Origin: DATAUK01 sp036268295
Lineage (GTDB): Bacteria; Actinomycetota; Actinomycetes; JAFAQI01
Assembly (NCBI GenBank): GCA_036268295.1
Contig: DATAUK010000010.1
Coordinates: forward strand, 1 to 20,107
Length of the DNA stretch: 20,107 bases
Reading direction: 5' to 3'
Below the pieces are notes generated by a model. The model ran no database searches and was not told the DNA's origin. It saw nothing but the letters and a program-made list of their open reading frames with translations. This document shows positions 13,239-20,107 of the stretch, piece by piece. A program made the position numbers and the translations under genes. Each line of letters starts with the position of its first letter. The stretch's first letter is position 1.

Positions 13239-15059
13239 ATGGCGATAGTGGGATCACGTCGGCTCGGCCCGATCGCAGTGCTCGGCGTACTGAGCGCAGT
13301 CGTCATGCTGGTCGGGCCGATGGTGGTGAGCTCGAACGCCTCGCCACCGCCGCCGACCCCGGTCGTCAGTGGCGCGACGCTGCATTTCGTCAAGAACGGC
13401 AACTCCTATATCGACCTGAAGACCACGCCGTGCGCCGGCTGCAAGCTGTTGGTGTCGGCTCGGTACGGTGCCACGGCGGCCTATCCGACCAGCCCGCACG
13501 GCAGCGGGGTGCAGGCGCTATTCGTTCGCGGCACCAAGGTGATCCTGCTGCGCGATCGCACCACGTTCCGGCTCTCGATCTGGCAGGTCGAAGGCGGAGT
13601 CCGGTCTGCGGCTCCGTCTCACTCAAGCGTCAACGTCGGCGAGTTCCTTGCCCAGCTCCGGACCAAGGACATGGCACAGGCCCGCGGTGCCCACAGCCTG
13701 ACCGTGACCTACGCGTTGCAGGGCGGGTCGATCGAGTCGGACCTCAGGAAAGTCGAGATCTTCGCCGCGCGCGGGAAGACGCCGCCCGGCACTGCGACCA
13801 CTCCGCCGGACGGGATGCCGTCGTGGACCTGCGTGCCGCCGCACTGCCCGCATCGGGTCTATCCGAGCGTGCCGGTGCGTGGCCTGGAGAGTCACCACAC
13901 CTACTCGATCTCCGTGTACGGGCTCGACGGCCACGGTCACGTGGCGCGCGGCACCACCAAGGGCTTCGTGATGGGTCTCGGCAGCTACGTCGGCGGGACA
14001 GAGCTCTCATCCAACGATTCGGTCGCTCCCGGCTCGCTCGCGGTCGATCGTGACGGCGGCACTCACGAGTTCCTGTTCGCCGGCCTCACCCATAGCGACC
14101 TTGGGCATCTGGATTACCTCACTCGCCGGCCGGGGGCGAGCGGTTTCACCACGACCAAGGTGCGTGGCGCAAAGGGCGCCGACACCGCGCTCATCGCCCC
14201 CACCGTCAGCGGCAATGCGATCGACCTCGCGATGGCCAACTGCCGCGCCGTAGAGGTGATCCAGGTGCCGGCGACCGCGACGACACTGCCGGCGTTCAGC
14301 GCCAAGGACCAGGCGGTCACGCAGCACCGCTGCTTCGGCGAGGACGGCATGAACGACAGCCCGGACCTGGTCGGCATGGTCGCCCTCGCACGTGACGGCC
14401 TGGCGCTGCTGTTCGACAACGATCCGACCCATCCCGGCAGCCACGAAGAGCAGACCGTCTACATCGGCTCACCCGGCGGCCACTTCCACAAGACCGTGAT
14501 CCCCGGGTCGACCAACACCACTTCCGGCGGCTTCATCGCGCGGGATGCCTCCAACGGCAAGGTGTACGTCGCCAACGCCGGCGCCGCGGCGCACGCGATC
14601 AACCTCTGGACGCTCGGTCCGGTGCCACACACCTCCTGGAGCCAGCCGGAGCGCGCCGCGGTGAGGCGGGCCGGGGAGAGCGTGAGCGCGCTCGCAGCGA
14701 CCAACGGCCAGTTGTTCCTCGGGGTCTATCGCCACAATCAGAAGGCCCGCGACGGCGCCTATGTCGCTCACCGCAGCGCAGCCGGACACTGGTCGGCGCT
14801 CGCCCGCCTGCCCCACAGCAACAAGCTGGCCAAAGGGATCCTGCTGGCGGCCAATCCGCGAAGCACCAGCGTCTGGCAGCTGGACAGCATCGACCGCCAT
14901 CACGGCACCCGTGCCAACAGCGGTCTCGAGGAGCGCCACTACACCGCTGGTCGCGGCTGGTCGCGGCCGGCTCGGATCACACACTGGGCCGGCGACTTCC
15001 TGGACAATCTGGTCGCCGACTGGCAGGGCGGGTCGACGTACGACCACACGCTTCTCTGA
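13239..15059 (+). CDS. Large secreted protein of unknown function
   Basis: From the ATG at 13239, preceded by GGTGGGAG (13225-13232), the product is 606 aa. The frame extends to a TTG at 13200 and another ATG at 13233, but the ribosome site favours 13239. A signal peptide (RRLGPIAVLGVLSAVVMLVGP, cleavage near SSNA) precedes a beta-rich region with a CAGC pair (TPCAGCKLL), a second Cys pair (WTCVPPHCPH) and FnIII-like strands (GLESHHTYSISVYGLDG). The second half (from about residue 245) has repeated short beta units such as GSLAVDRDGG, LAMANCR, GMVALARDGLALLFDN and GGFIARDASNGKVYVANAG, which suggest a beta-propeller. I do not recognise a family. It is divergent from the MocA-like gene and followed by a strong hairpin. 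Confidence 0.75.
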   Translation: MAIVGSRRLGPIAVLGVLSAVVMLVGPMVVSSNASPPPPTPVVSGATLHFVKNGNSYIDLKTTPCAGCKLLVSARYGATAAYPTSPHGSGVQALFVRGTKVILLRDRTTFRLSIWQVEGGVRSAAPSHSSVNVGEFLAQLRTKDMAQARGAHSLTVTYALQGGSIESDLRKVEIFAARGKTPPGTATTPPDGMPSWTCVPPHCPHRVYPSVPVRGLESHHTYSISVYGLDGHGHVARGTTKGFVMGLGSYVGGTELSSNDSVAPGSLAVDRDGGTHEFLFAGLTHSDLGHLDYLTRRPGASGFTTTKVRGAKGADTALIAPTVSGNAIDLAMANCRAVEVIQVPATATTLPAFSAKDQAVTQHRCFGEDGMNDSPDLVGMVALARDGLALLFDNDPTHPGSHEEQTVYIGSPGGHFHKTVIPGSTNTTSGGFIARDASNGKVYVANAGAAAHAINLWTLGPVPHTSWSQPERAAVRRAGESVSALAATNGQLFLGVYRHNQKARDGAYVAHRSAAGHWSALARLPHSNKLAKGILLAANPRSTSVWQLDSIDRHHGTRANSGLEERHYTAGRGWSRPARITHWAGDFLDNLVADWQGGSTYDHTLL

Positions 15060-15065
15060 GCGTGA

Positions 15066-15091
15066 ATCGGCGGCACAGTGGTGCCGCCGAT
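15066..15091 (+). terminator. Strong hairpin after the secreted-protein gene
   Basis: An 11-bp perfect stem (ATCGGCGGCAC at 15066-15076 with GTGCCGCCGAT at 15081-15091) closes a 4-nt AGTG loop, starting 7 bp after the stop codon. There is no U-run, but the tight GC stem is a good terminator candidate. It also argues that the next gene does not start at the GTG at 15062. Confidence 0.6.
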
Positions 15092-15172
15092 CGAATCAAG
15101 TTCGCAGCGATATGGCCCGATACCAAACCCGGGTGGACCATCCCCGACAGGCAGACCTTTGGGCAGGAGCAC

Positions 15173-17257
15173 ATGGCGATCGAGGCGCGCTCAGGGCCGT
15201 CTGTCGCGCGCCCGATGTTGCACACCAATGCCGATCTGCTGGTCGTCACCTCGATCAGCGGCCGCTGCCTCGACGTCAGCCCCAACCTTGACCTGATCAT
15301 CGGCCTCAGTCGAGGCGAGGCGATCGGCTCCGAGCTCTGCGGCGTGGTCGATCGTTCCGACGTCCAGACCCTTAAAACGGTCTGGCGGCGGTTGAACCAA
15401 ACCGGCCAGGTCCGCAGCACGATCCGGGTCGGTCACCGCGACGGCCAGTCGGTCTGGCTCGACGTCGCCGGTCAGCGACTGCTCGATCACCCGTCGTACG
15501 ACGAGCCGGTCTGCTTGTTCGTTGCGCGTGACGTGACCGACGACATGAGCGCGAACGAACACATCGGGGAGTCCGAACAGCGATGGCGGCTGGCCTTTGA
15601 GCACTCGCCGATCGGCGCGGCTCTTGTCGACGTCTCCGGGGACATTCTGCTGGCCAACGCCTCACTCGGCCTGATGCTCGAACAGCGTCCCGAGGCGCTG
15701 GCCCTGATGTCGCTTGCCGACCTGACGCATGCCGACGATCGGGGACGTGACGCCGAGAAGATGGCGTCGTTGCTCAGCGGCGAGCTCGAGACCTACACGG
15801 TTGAGAAGCGGTTCGTTGCCTCCAGCGGTCGGGTGCTGTGGGGATCGCTGACCGCAGCGGCGGTGCGTGACCTGCACGGCGATGTCCACGAGCTTGTGGT
15901 GCAGATCCAGGACGTCACCCAGCGACGCGAGGCCGAGCTCGAGCTCGCCAACCGCGCGCTGCACGATCCGATGACCGGCCTCGCCAACCGGTTCCTGGTC
16001 GGGCAGTGGCTCTCCGGCGCGCTCCATGAGCACCTTGGCGCCGAGGTCGGCGTGCTCTACTGCGATCTCGACCGCTTCAAGCTGGTCAACGACAGCCTCG
16101 GTCACACCGCTGGCGACGATGTCATCGTCGAGGCGGCCGCGCGGCTTCGTGCCGCAGTGCGCCCCGAGGACCTGGTAGGGCGCGTCGGTGGCGACGAGTT
16201 CGTCGTGGTCTGCGAGCGGCTCGCCGATGACGAGGATCTGGTCGGGCTTGCCGGCCGGCTGGCCGCCGCGATGGACGAGCCGATGGTCGTCGACGGCCAC
16301 CTTCACACTGTGACGATCAGCATCGGCGCCGCGACTGGCCGTGCGCCCGACAGCGCCGACGAGGTTCTGATGCGCGCTGACATGGCGTTGCTGCGGGCCA
16401 AGCGATTGGGACGGGCGCGGGTTGAGCGCTTCGACCCGACGATTGACCGCATCACCACCCGCGAGGAGCTTCAGCTCGAGGACGAGCTGCGGGTCTCGGT
16501 CGCGAGCGGCGAGCTGCAGGCCTACTACCAGCCGATCCTGACCCTCGCCGACCGCCAAATTGTCGGACACGAGGCGCTGCTGCGGTGGAACCACCAGGAG
16601 CGCGGTCTGCTGCTGCCGAGTGACTTCCTCGACATGGCTGAGACCAGCGGTCTGATTCGCTCGCTTGGCTGGTGGATGCTCGAGCGGGCCTGCCGCGACA
16701 CCGCTGTCGGCATCGGCGGTGAGAAGTACCCCGGCACCTGGGTGGCGGTCAATGCCTCGCCGATCCAGCTGACCCGTACCGACGTCTACCAAATTGTCGC
16801 CACCGCGTTGGAGCGAAGCGCGCTGCCGCCGCATCAGCTGCATATCGAGATCACCGAGACCGCGCTGATCCAGGCCAGCCGCACCTTGCTCAAGGACCTC
16901 CATGCGCTTCGTGCGCTGGGCGTCGGCATCGTCCTCGACGACTTCGGAACTGGCTTCTCCTCGCTCAGCCTGCTCCGCGACTTCCCAGTCAGCATGGTCA
17001 AGATCGACAAGAGCTTCATCACGCCACTGCTCGACGAGCCCGGTGCTGCGGCGATCGTGCGCGCGGTCCTCGGGATGTGCCGCGACCTCGACGTACCGGT
17101 CGTTGCCGAGGGCGTCGAGACCGAAGCGCAGGCGGTGCGGCTCGCCGAGCTCGGCTGCAGCCACGTGCAGGGATATCTGTTCGGCCGGCCGCAGGGTTTG
17201 GCCGGCGAGACCGGAAGTTGTGCCGAGACAGGAAGCGATCAAGAGGTGCCAGCGTGA
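15173..17257 (+). CDS. PAS-PAS-GGDEF-EAL cyclic-di-GMP signalling protein
   Basis: From the ATG at 15173 the product is 694 aa, soluble, with no membrane helix. Two PAS-type sensor domains occupy about residues 15-125 and 135-250. The GGDEF domain (about 258-420) has an intact GGDEF at 339-343, and RPED at 330-333 exactly five residues before it, the inhibitory I-site spacing. The EAL domain (about 435-680) has EAL (467-469), the DDFGTGFSSL loop (589 onward), KIDKSFI and AEGVET. Both synthesis and breakdown of c-di-GMP therefore look possible. A GTG at 15062 would extend the frame, but it crosses the hairpin at 15066-15091 and adds no domain; GGCAGG before 15173 supports the shorter form. The next gene overlaps by 4 bp. 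Confidence 0.92.
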   Translation: MAIEARSGPSVARPMLHTNADLLVVTSISGRCLDVSPNLDLIIGLSRGEAIGSELCGVVDRSDVQTLKTVWRRLNQTGQVRSTIRVGHRDGQSVWLDVAGQRLLDHPSYDEPVCLFVARDVTDDMSANEHIGESEQRWRLAFEHSPIGAALVDVSGDILLANASLGLMLEQRPEALALMSLADLTHADDRGRDAEKMASLLSGELETYTVEKRFVASSGRVLWGSLTAAAVRDLHGDVHELVVQIQDVTQRREAELELANRALHDPMTGLANRFLVGQWLSGALHEHLGAEVGVLYCDLDRFKLVNDSLGHTAGDDVIVEAAARLRAAVRPEDLVGRVGGDEFVVVCERLADDEDLVGLAGRLAAAMDEPMVVDGHLHTVTISIGAATGRAPDSADEVLMRADMALLRAKRLGRARVERFDPTIDRITTREELQLEDELRVSVASGELQAYYQPILTLADRQIVGHEALLRWNHQERGLLLPSDFLDMAETSGLIRSLGWWMLERACRDTAVGIGGEKYPGTWVAVNASPIQLTRTDVYQIVATALERSALPPHQLHIEITETALIQASRTLLKDLHALRALGVGIVLDDFGTGFSSLSLLRDFPVSMVKIDKSFITPLLDEPGAAAIVRAVLGMCRDLDVPVVAEGVETEAQAVRLAELGCSHVQGYLFGRPQGLAGETGSCAETGSDQEVPA

Positions 17258-17685
17258 CCGACTCCAGGCGACGAGTGCAGTTCGCCACGACCGAGGTAAT
17301 CCGCCCCGCCGCCGTGCTGATGGAAGAGGCCGCCCGTCAGATCTTGGCCGGTCTCGCCGAGGACGACGTCCGGGATGGCGGCCGTTGGCTGACCTCGCCC
17401 GGGGTCTGGGAGCGCTATGACCGGGCCTGGCCGAACAACTCGCGCGAGCCCGGACCGTCGAACCATCTCGGCACTATCCGGTCGATCTATGACAGCCCGC
17501 ACCGCTACTCGGTGACGATCTTCCGGGCGTCGATCACGGCGGAGGGCCTCGACCAGGGTTGGACCGTCGACTCGCTCTGCGACGACGCCCTCAAACACGC
17601 CGGGCTGACCCTCGCCGACTGTCCGCGCGCGGCGTTCCTGCCGGCGCCGATGCCGTTCCGGCAAGAGGACCGCCACGCGATCTGA
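17254..17685 (+). CDS. Uncharacterised protein coupled to the GGDEF-EAL gene
   Basis: The product is 143 aa, soluble, with no signal peptide. The GTG start overlaps the stop of the GGDEF-EAL gene in GTGA (17254-17257), and AGAGGTG (17242-17248) lies 5 nt upstream, so the start is well supported and the two are translationally coupled. Features seen: a helical N-terminus (VLMEEAARQILAGLAEDDV), RWLTSPGVWERYDRAWPN in the middle, and a mixed alpha/beta second half (YSVTIFRASITAEG, WTVDSLCDDALKHAGLTL). I do not recognise a family. Coupling suggests it may modulate, or respond to, the c-di-GMP protein; this is inference from position alone. Confidence 0.75.
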   Translation: MTDSRRRVQFATTEVIRPAAVLMEEAARQILAGLAEDDVRDGGRWLTSPGVWERYDRAWPNNSREPGPSNHLGTIRSIYDSPHRYSVTIFRASITAEGLDQGWTVDSLCDDALKHAGLTLADCPRAAFLPAPMPFRQEDRHAI

Positions 17686-17776
17686 GCTCTCCTGCCAGCC
17701 GGGCGTTAGGCCAAACGGGTGAATCGGCGACCGGAATACCGGTGATCTCCGGCGGCCGAGCAGGCAGACTGGCAAC

Positions 17777-18637
17777 GTGCCGGAGTTGCCCGAGGTGCAG
17801 GCGCTGGTCGACTTCTTGTCCGACCGCGTCATCGGTCGCGTCGTCGCGCGCATTGATGTCGCGTCGATTGCGGTCGTCAAGACCTTCGATCCGCCGATCT
17901 CCGGACTGGCCGGGCTCACCGTCTGCGGCGTCAGCCGTCACGGCAAGTTCCTCGATCTCGATGTCGATGGGCTTCATCTGGTCGCGCACCTGTCCCGCGC
18001 CGGCTGGCTGCACTGGCGCGAGTCGCTGCCTCCCGTGCCGCCGAAACCGGGCAAGAACCCGATCGCGTTGCGGGTGCATCTCGACACCGGCGCCGGCTTC
18101 GACCTCACTGAGGCGGGCACCCAGAAGCGGCTCGCGGTCTACGTCGTACGCGACCCGCTCGATGTGCCGGGGATCGCTCGGCTCGGGCCGGAGCCGCTGA
18201 CCGACGACTTCACCCTCGACCTGTTCGCCTCGCTGCTCGCCGGCAACCGGACGCAGCTCAAGGGAGTGCTGCGCGACCAGTCGGTGATCGCCGGGATCGG
18301 CAATGCCTACTCCGACGAGATCCTGCATGTTGCCAAGATGTCGCCGTTCCGGCTCGCCGCGACGCTCGACGAGGCCGAAGTCAAGGTGTTGTACGACGCG
18401 CTGCGCGAGACGATGTCGACCGCGGTCGAACGGGCTCGTGGTCTCAGCGCCGGCGAGCTCAAGGCCGAGAAGAAGCTGAACATGCGGGTGCACGGCCGGT
18501 CCGCCCAGCCGTGTCCGGTGTGTGGCGACGTCGTACGCCAGGTGTCGTTCGCGACCTCCGCGCTCGACTACTGCGCCACCTGCCAGACCGGCGGCAAGCC
18601 GTTGGCTGATCGGCGAATGTCGCGCCTGCTCAAGTAG
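17777..18637 (+). CDS. Fpg/Nei-family DNA glycosylase
   Basis: The product is 286 aa, the normal size. It starts MPELPEV from a GTG, so the N-terminal Pro nucleophile (P2) and E3 are present. SRHGKFLDLDV carries the conserved beta-hairpin Lys. The helix-two-turn-helix region reads LKGVLRDQSVIAGIGNAYSD. The zinc finger is complete: C246-x2-C249-x16-C266-x2-C269. A 17-residue tail (ending MSRLLK) follows the last Cys. The enzyme removes oxidised bases from DNA and cuts the strand by beta/delta elimination. Fpg and Nei cannot be separated from these motifs alone, so no symbol is given. The rhodanese gene follows closely. Confidence 0.93.
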   Translation: MPELPEVQALVDFLSDRVIGRVVARIDVASIAVVKTFDPPISGLAGLTVCGVSRHGKFLDLDVDGLHLVAHLSRAGWLHWRESLPPVPPKPGKNPIALRVHLDTGAGFDLTEAGTQKRLAVYVVRDPLDVPGIARLGPEPLTDDFTLDLFASLLAGNRTQLKGVLRDQSVIAGIGNAYSDEILHVAKMSPFRLAATLDEAEVKVLYDALRETMSTAVERARGLSAGELKAEKKLNMRVHGRSAQPCPVCGDVVRQVSFATSALDYCATCQTGGKPLADRRMSRLLK

Positions 18638-18666
18638 CCGTCCGTTGCGTGGAGCAGACTGGAACC

Positions 18667-18999
18667 ATGCCGCCAGAGCTGATTCCGAGTGTCGCCGCGA
18701 CCGATCTTCCCGATGATGTCGTGCTGCTTGATGTCCGCGAGCCGGACGAGTGGGCGGCGGGGCATGCGCCCGGCGCGCTGCATGTGCCGCTCGGCGAGGT
18801 GCCGACGCGGTTCGCCGAACTGCCGCGTGACGCCGATGTCGTCGTGGTCTGCCATGGCGGTGGCCGGTCCGCGCGGGCGACCGCGTGGCTGCTCGAACAG
18901 GGCTATCACTGCCGCAATCTGACCGGTGGAATGCTCGCCTACGCCGCCGCCGGTCACCCGCTGGAAAGCGACTCCGGCACCACTCCCACCGTGGATTGA
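18667..18999 (+). CDS. Single-domain rhodanese-like sulfurtransferase
   Basis: The product is 110 aa from the ATG at 18667, one rhodanese domain. LLDVREPDEWAAGHAPGALHVPL (split as LDVREPDEW at 21-29 and HAPGALHVPL at 33-42) is the family signature. The active-site loop is CHGGGRSA with C62 as the persulfide Cys. NLTGGMLAY near the C-terminus is the usual closing motif. A GTG at 18649 would add six residues; the ATG with TGGA upstream is preferred. Such proteins carry sulfane sulfur or act in thiol metabolism. It sits 29 nt after the glycosylase gene and may share its transcript. Confidence 0.9.
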   Translation: MPPELIPSVAATDLPDDVVLLDVREPDEWAAGHAPGALHVPLGEVPTRFAELPRDADVVVVCHGGGRSARATAWLLEQGYHCRNLTGGMLAYAAAGHPLESDSGTTPTVD

Positions 19000-19116
19000 C
19001 CTGTGACGACGGTTCCCGTTGTCTTCTCGGCCGGCCGCAGTCGGCGCTAACGCAGCTCAACCGGCGGTTGCGGCGGGCTACGATCCGCCGAAGAAGAAGC
19101 GATCTCTGGGGGAGAG

Positions 19117-20107
19117 ATGACGCGAGACAAGTCTCACCGCACGCGTTCGGTACGGCGTCGGGCCGCCGGAGCGGCGGTCTTACTGGCCGCCCCGCTGGCG
19201 CTCGGCGTGGCAACGCCTGCCCACGCGGTCGCGGAGACGCGTTACGTCGCGGCAACCGGCAACGATGCCGTGGCCGCAATCCCCAACGACTGTTCGCAGT
19301 CTGCGCTGCCCTGTCGCACCATCGGGCACGCCGTGGACGAGGCGAGCTCTCGCGACACCGTGTCGATCGCCACGGGCACGTATGCCGAGAGCCTCAACGT
19401 CACCGAGTCACTCACGTTCGTCGGCACTGGCTCGACCATGCCGACGATCACCGGCGACGCGGGCGGTGACCCCACAATGTGGGTCGACGGTGACGGAGCG
19501 TCAGCGCCGATAACGGTCTCGCTGAGCGATATCAGCCTGTCGGGAAACACGCACGCAGGCGCGCTCCAGGTTGAGGCGGCAACAACGGATCTCACCGACA
19601 GCAAGGTGTCCGACAACGCCGGGACAGGCGCCTTTGTGACAGCCGGATCGACCATGACAGCGACCGGGTCGACGATCAACGGCAATCTGTTCGGGTTCTA
19701 CGAATCGGGGTCACTGACGCTGAAGAACTCCACGGTCTCCGGCAGCGTGATGGACGGCATCACCGTCACCGGTGAAAGTGTGTTGATCACCGGGTCAGTC
19801 ATCTCGGACAGCGGCGGGTACGGCATCAGCCAGGACGGTGGCGCGGTTTCGGTCACCGGCTCGACGATCTCGGGCAACGGCAAGGGCGGTGTCGTCGTCG
19901 GCTTCAACTCGGCCCAGCCCGTCACGGCGCACATCACGCGAAGCACTCTGAGCGGCAACACCGTTGCCGGGGCTGCGGCCAGTCCCGGCGGCAAGGTGAT
20001 CATTACTCGAAGCACAGTGTCGGGCACGCGTGCGTCGACAACGGGGCCTCAGCCCTACGGCGGCGGCTTGCTCGCGGCCGGCGGGAACGTGCAGGCGAGC
20101 GAAGTGA
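19117..20107 (+). CDS. Secreted parallel beta-helix protein, 5' part
   Basis: An ATG at 19117, preceded by GGGGGAG, opens a frame that stays open to the window end (330 codons), so the gene is cut by the window edge. Residues 1-38 are a signal peptide (basic start, AAGAAVLLAAPLALGVA, cleavage near AHA). Then comes RYVAATGND and a Cys pair in DCSQSALPCRTIGHAVDEA, followed by DTVSIATGTYAES, the entry motif of right-handed beta-helix proteins. From about residue 125 short imperfect repeats recur, e.g. DISLSGNTHAG, DSKVSDNAGTGA, GSTINGNLFG, NSTVSGSVMDG, GSTISGNGKGG, RSTLSGNTVAG. Each is one turn of a beta-helix of roughly 22-24 residues. Relatives include polysaccharide-binding or degrading surface proteins; no catalytic residues can be assigned. 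Confidence 0.85.
   Translation, partial: MTRDKSHRTRSVRRRAAGAAVLLAAPLALGVATPAHAVAETRYVAATGNDAVAAIPNDCSQSALPCRTIGHAVDEASSRDTVSIATGTYAESLNVTESLTFVGTGSTMPTITGDAGGDPTMWVDGDGASAPITVSLSDISLSGNTHAGALQVEAATTDLTDSKVSDNAGTGAFVTAGSTMTATGSTINGNLFGFYESGSLTLKNSTVSGSVMDGITVTGESVLITGSVISDSGGYGISQDGGAVSVTGSTISGNGKGGVVVGFNSAQPVTAHITRSTLSGNTVAGAAASPGGKVIITRSTVSGTRASTTGPQPYGGGLLAAGGNVQASEV

Noticed and set aside
15662..17242. 526-codon open frame antisense to the GGDEF-EAL gene
   Set aside because: The plus strand carries intact GGDEF and EAL motifs; the antisense frame has no recognisable domain.
17591..19279. 562-codon open frame antisense to the glycosylase and rhodanese genes
   Set aside because: It spans three well-supported plus-strand genes and their gaps and has a compositionally biased, domain-free product.

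Overview
The window is high-GC, gene-dense DNA with GTG/TTG starts, TetR regulators, secreted proteins with Sec or twin-arginine leaders, LGFP repeats, MauE/MauD-type proteins and an actinobacterial-style Fpg. It is most likely chromosomal DNA of an actinomycetote. The mix of a 'PCRTIGHAV'-type secreted beta-helix protein and a MauE/MauD/MauA-like cluster would suit a Thermoleophilia/Solirubrobacterales-like lineage, but that placement is inference. I see no tRNA, rRNA, CRISPR array, transposase or phage gene.

Layout. 1-569: little convincing coding, only a small membrane-protein frame without a normal start. 570-971 (-): small secreted protein. 1245-2661: multi-TM membrane protein and a divergent TetR regulator sharing an 85-bp operator/promoter region. 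2737-4873: DHA2-type drug exporter and a second divergent TetR regulator, with two palindromic operators overlapping the exporter promoter. 5072-5737: YczE-like membrane protein. 5831-8469: two secreted enzymes in tandem, an endonuclease/exonuclease/phosphatase-fold protein with FnIII-like domains and a class A beta-lactamase-like serine hydrolase with a LysM-like tail.

8483-12525 is the most interesting part. A minus-strand operon reads MauE-like, MauD-like thioredoxin, an uncharacterised 145-aa protein, then a Tat-exported Cys-rich protein resembling the tryptophan-tryptophylquinone (TTQ) light chain of methylamine dehydrogenase (MauA) fused to five LGFP cell-wall repeats. A CcdA/DsbD-like membrane protein with only two cysteines is transcribed divergently. 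No MauB heavy chain, MauG or amicyanin gene is present. The set reads as a dedicated export-and-disulfide-formation pathway for a cell-surface MauA-like protein of unknown function.

12519-20107: a MocA-like nucleotidyltransferase (-); a large secreted protein of unknown function; a PAS-PAS-GGDEF-EAL cyclic-di-GMP protein coupled to an uncharacterised 143-aa protein; an Fpg/Nei DNA glycosylase; a single-domain rhodanese; and the 5' part of a secreted parallel beta-helix protein that runs off the window end.
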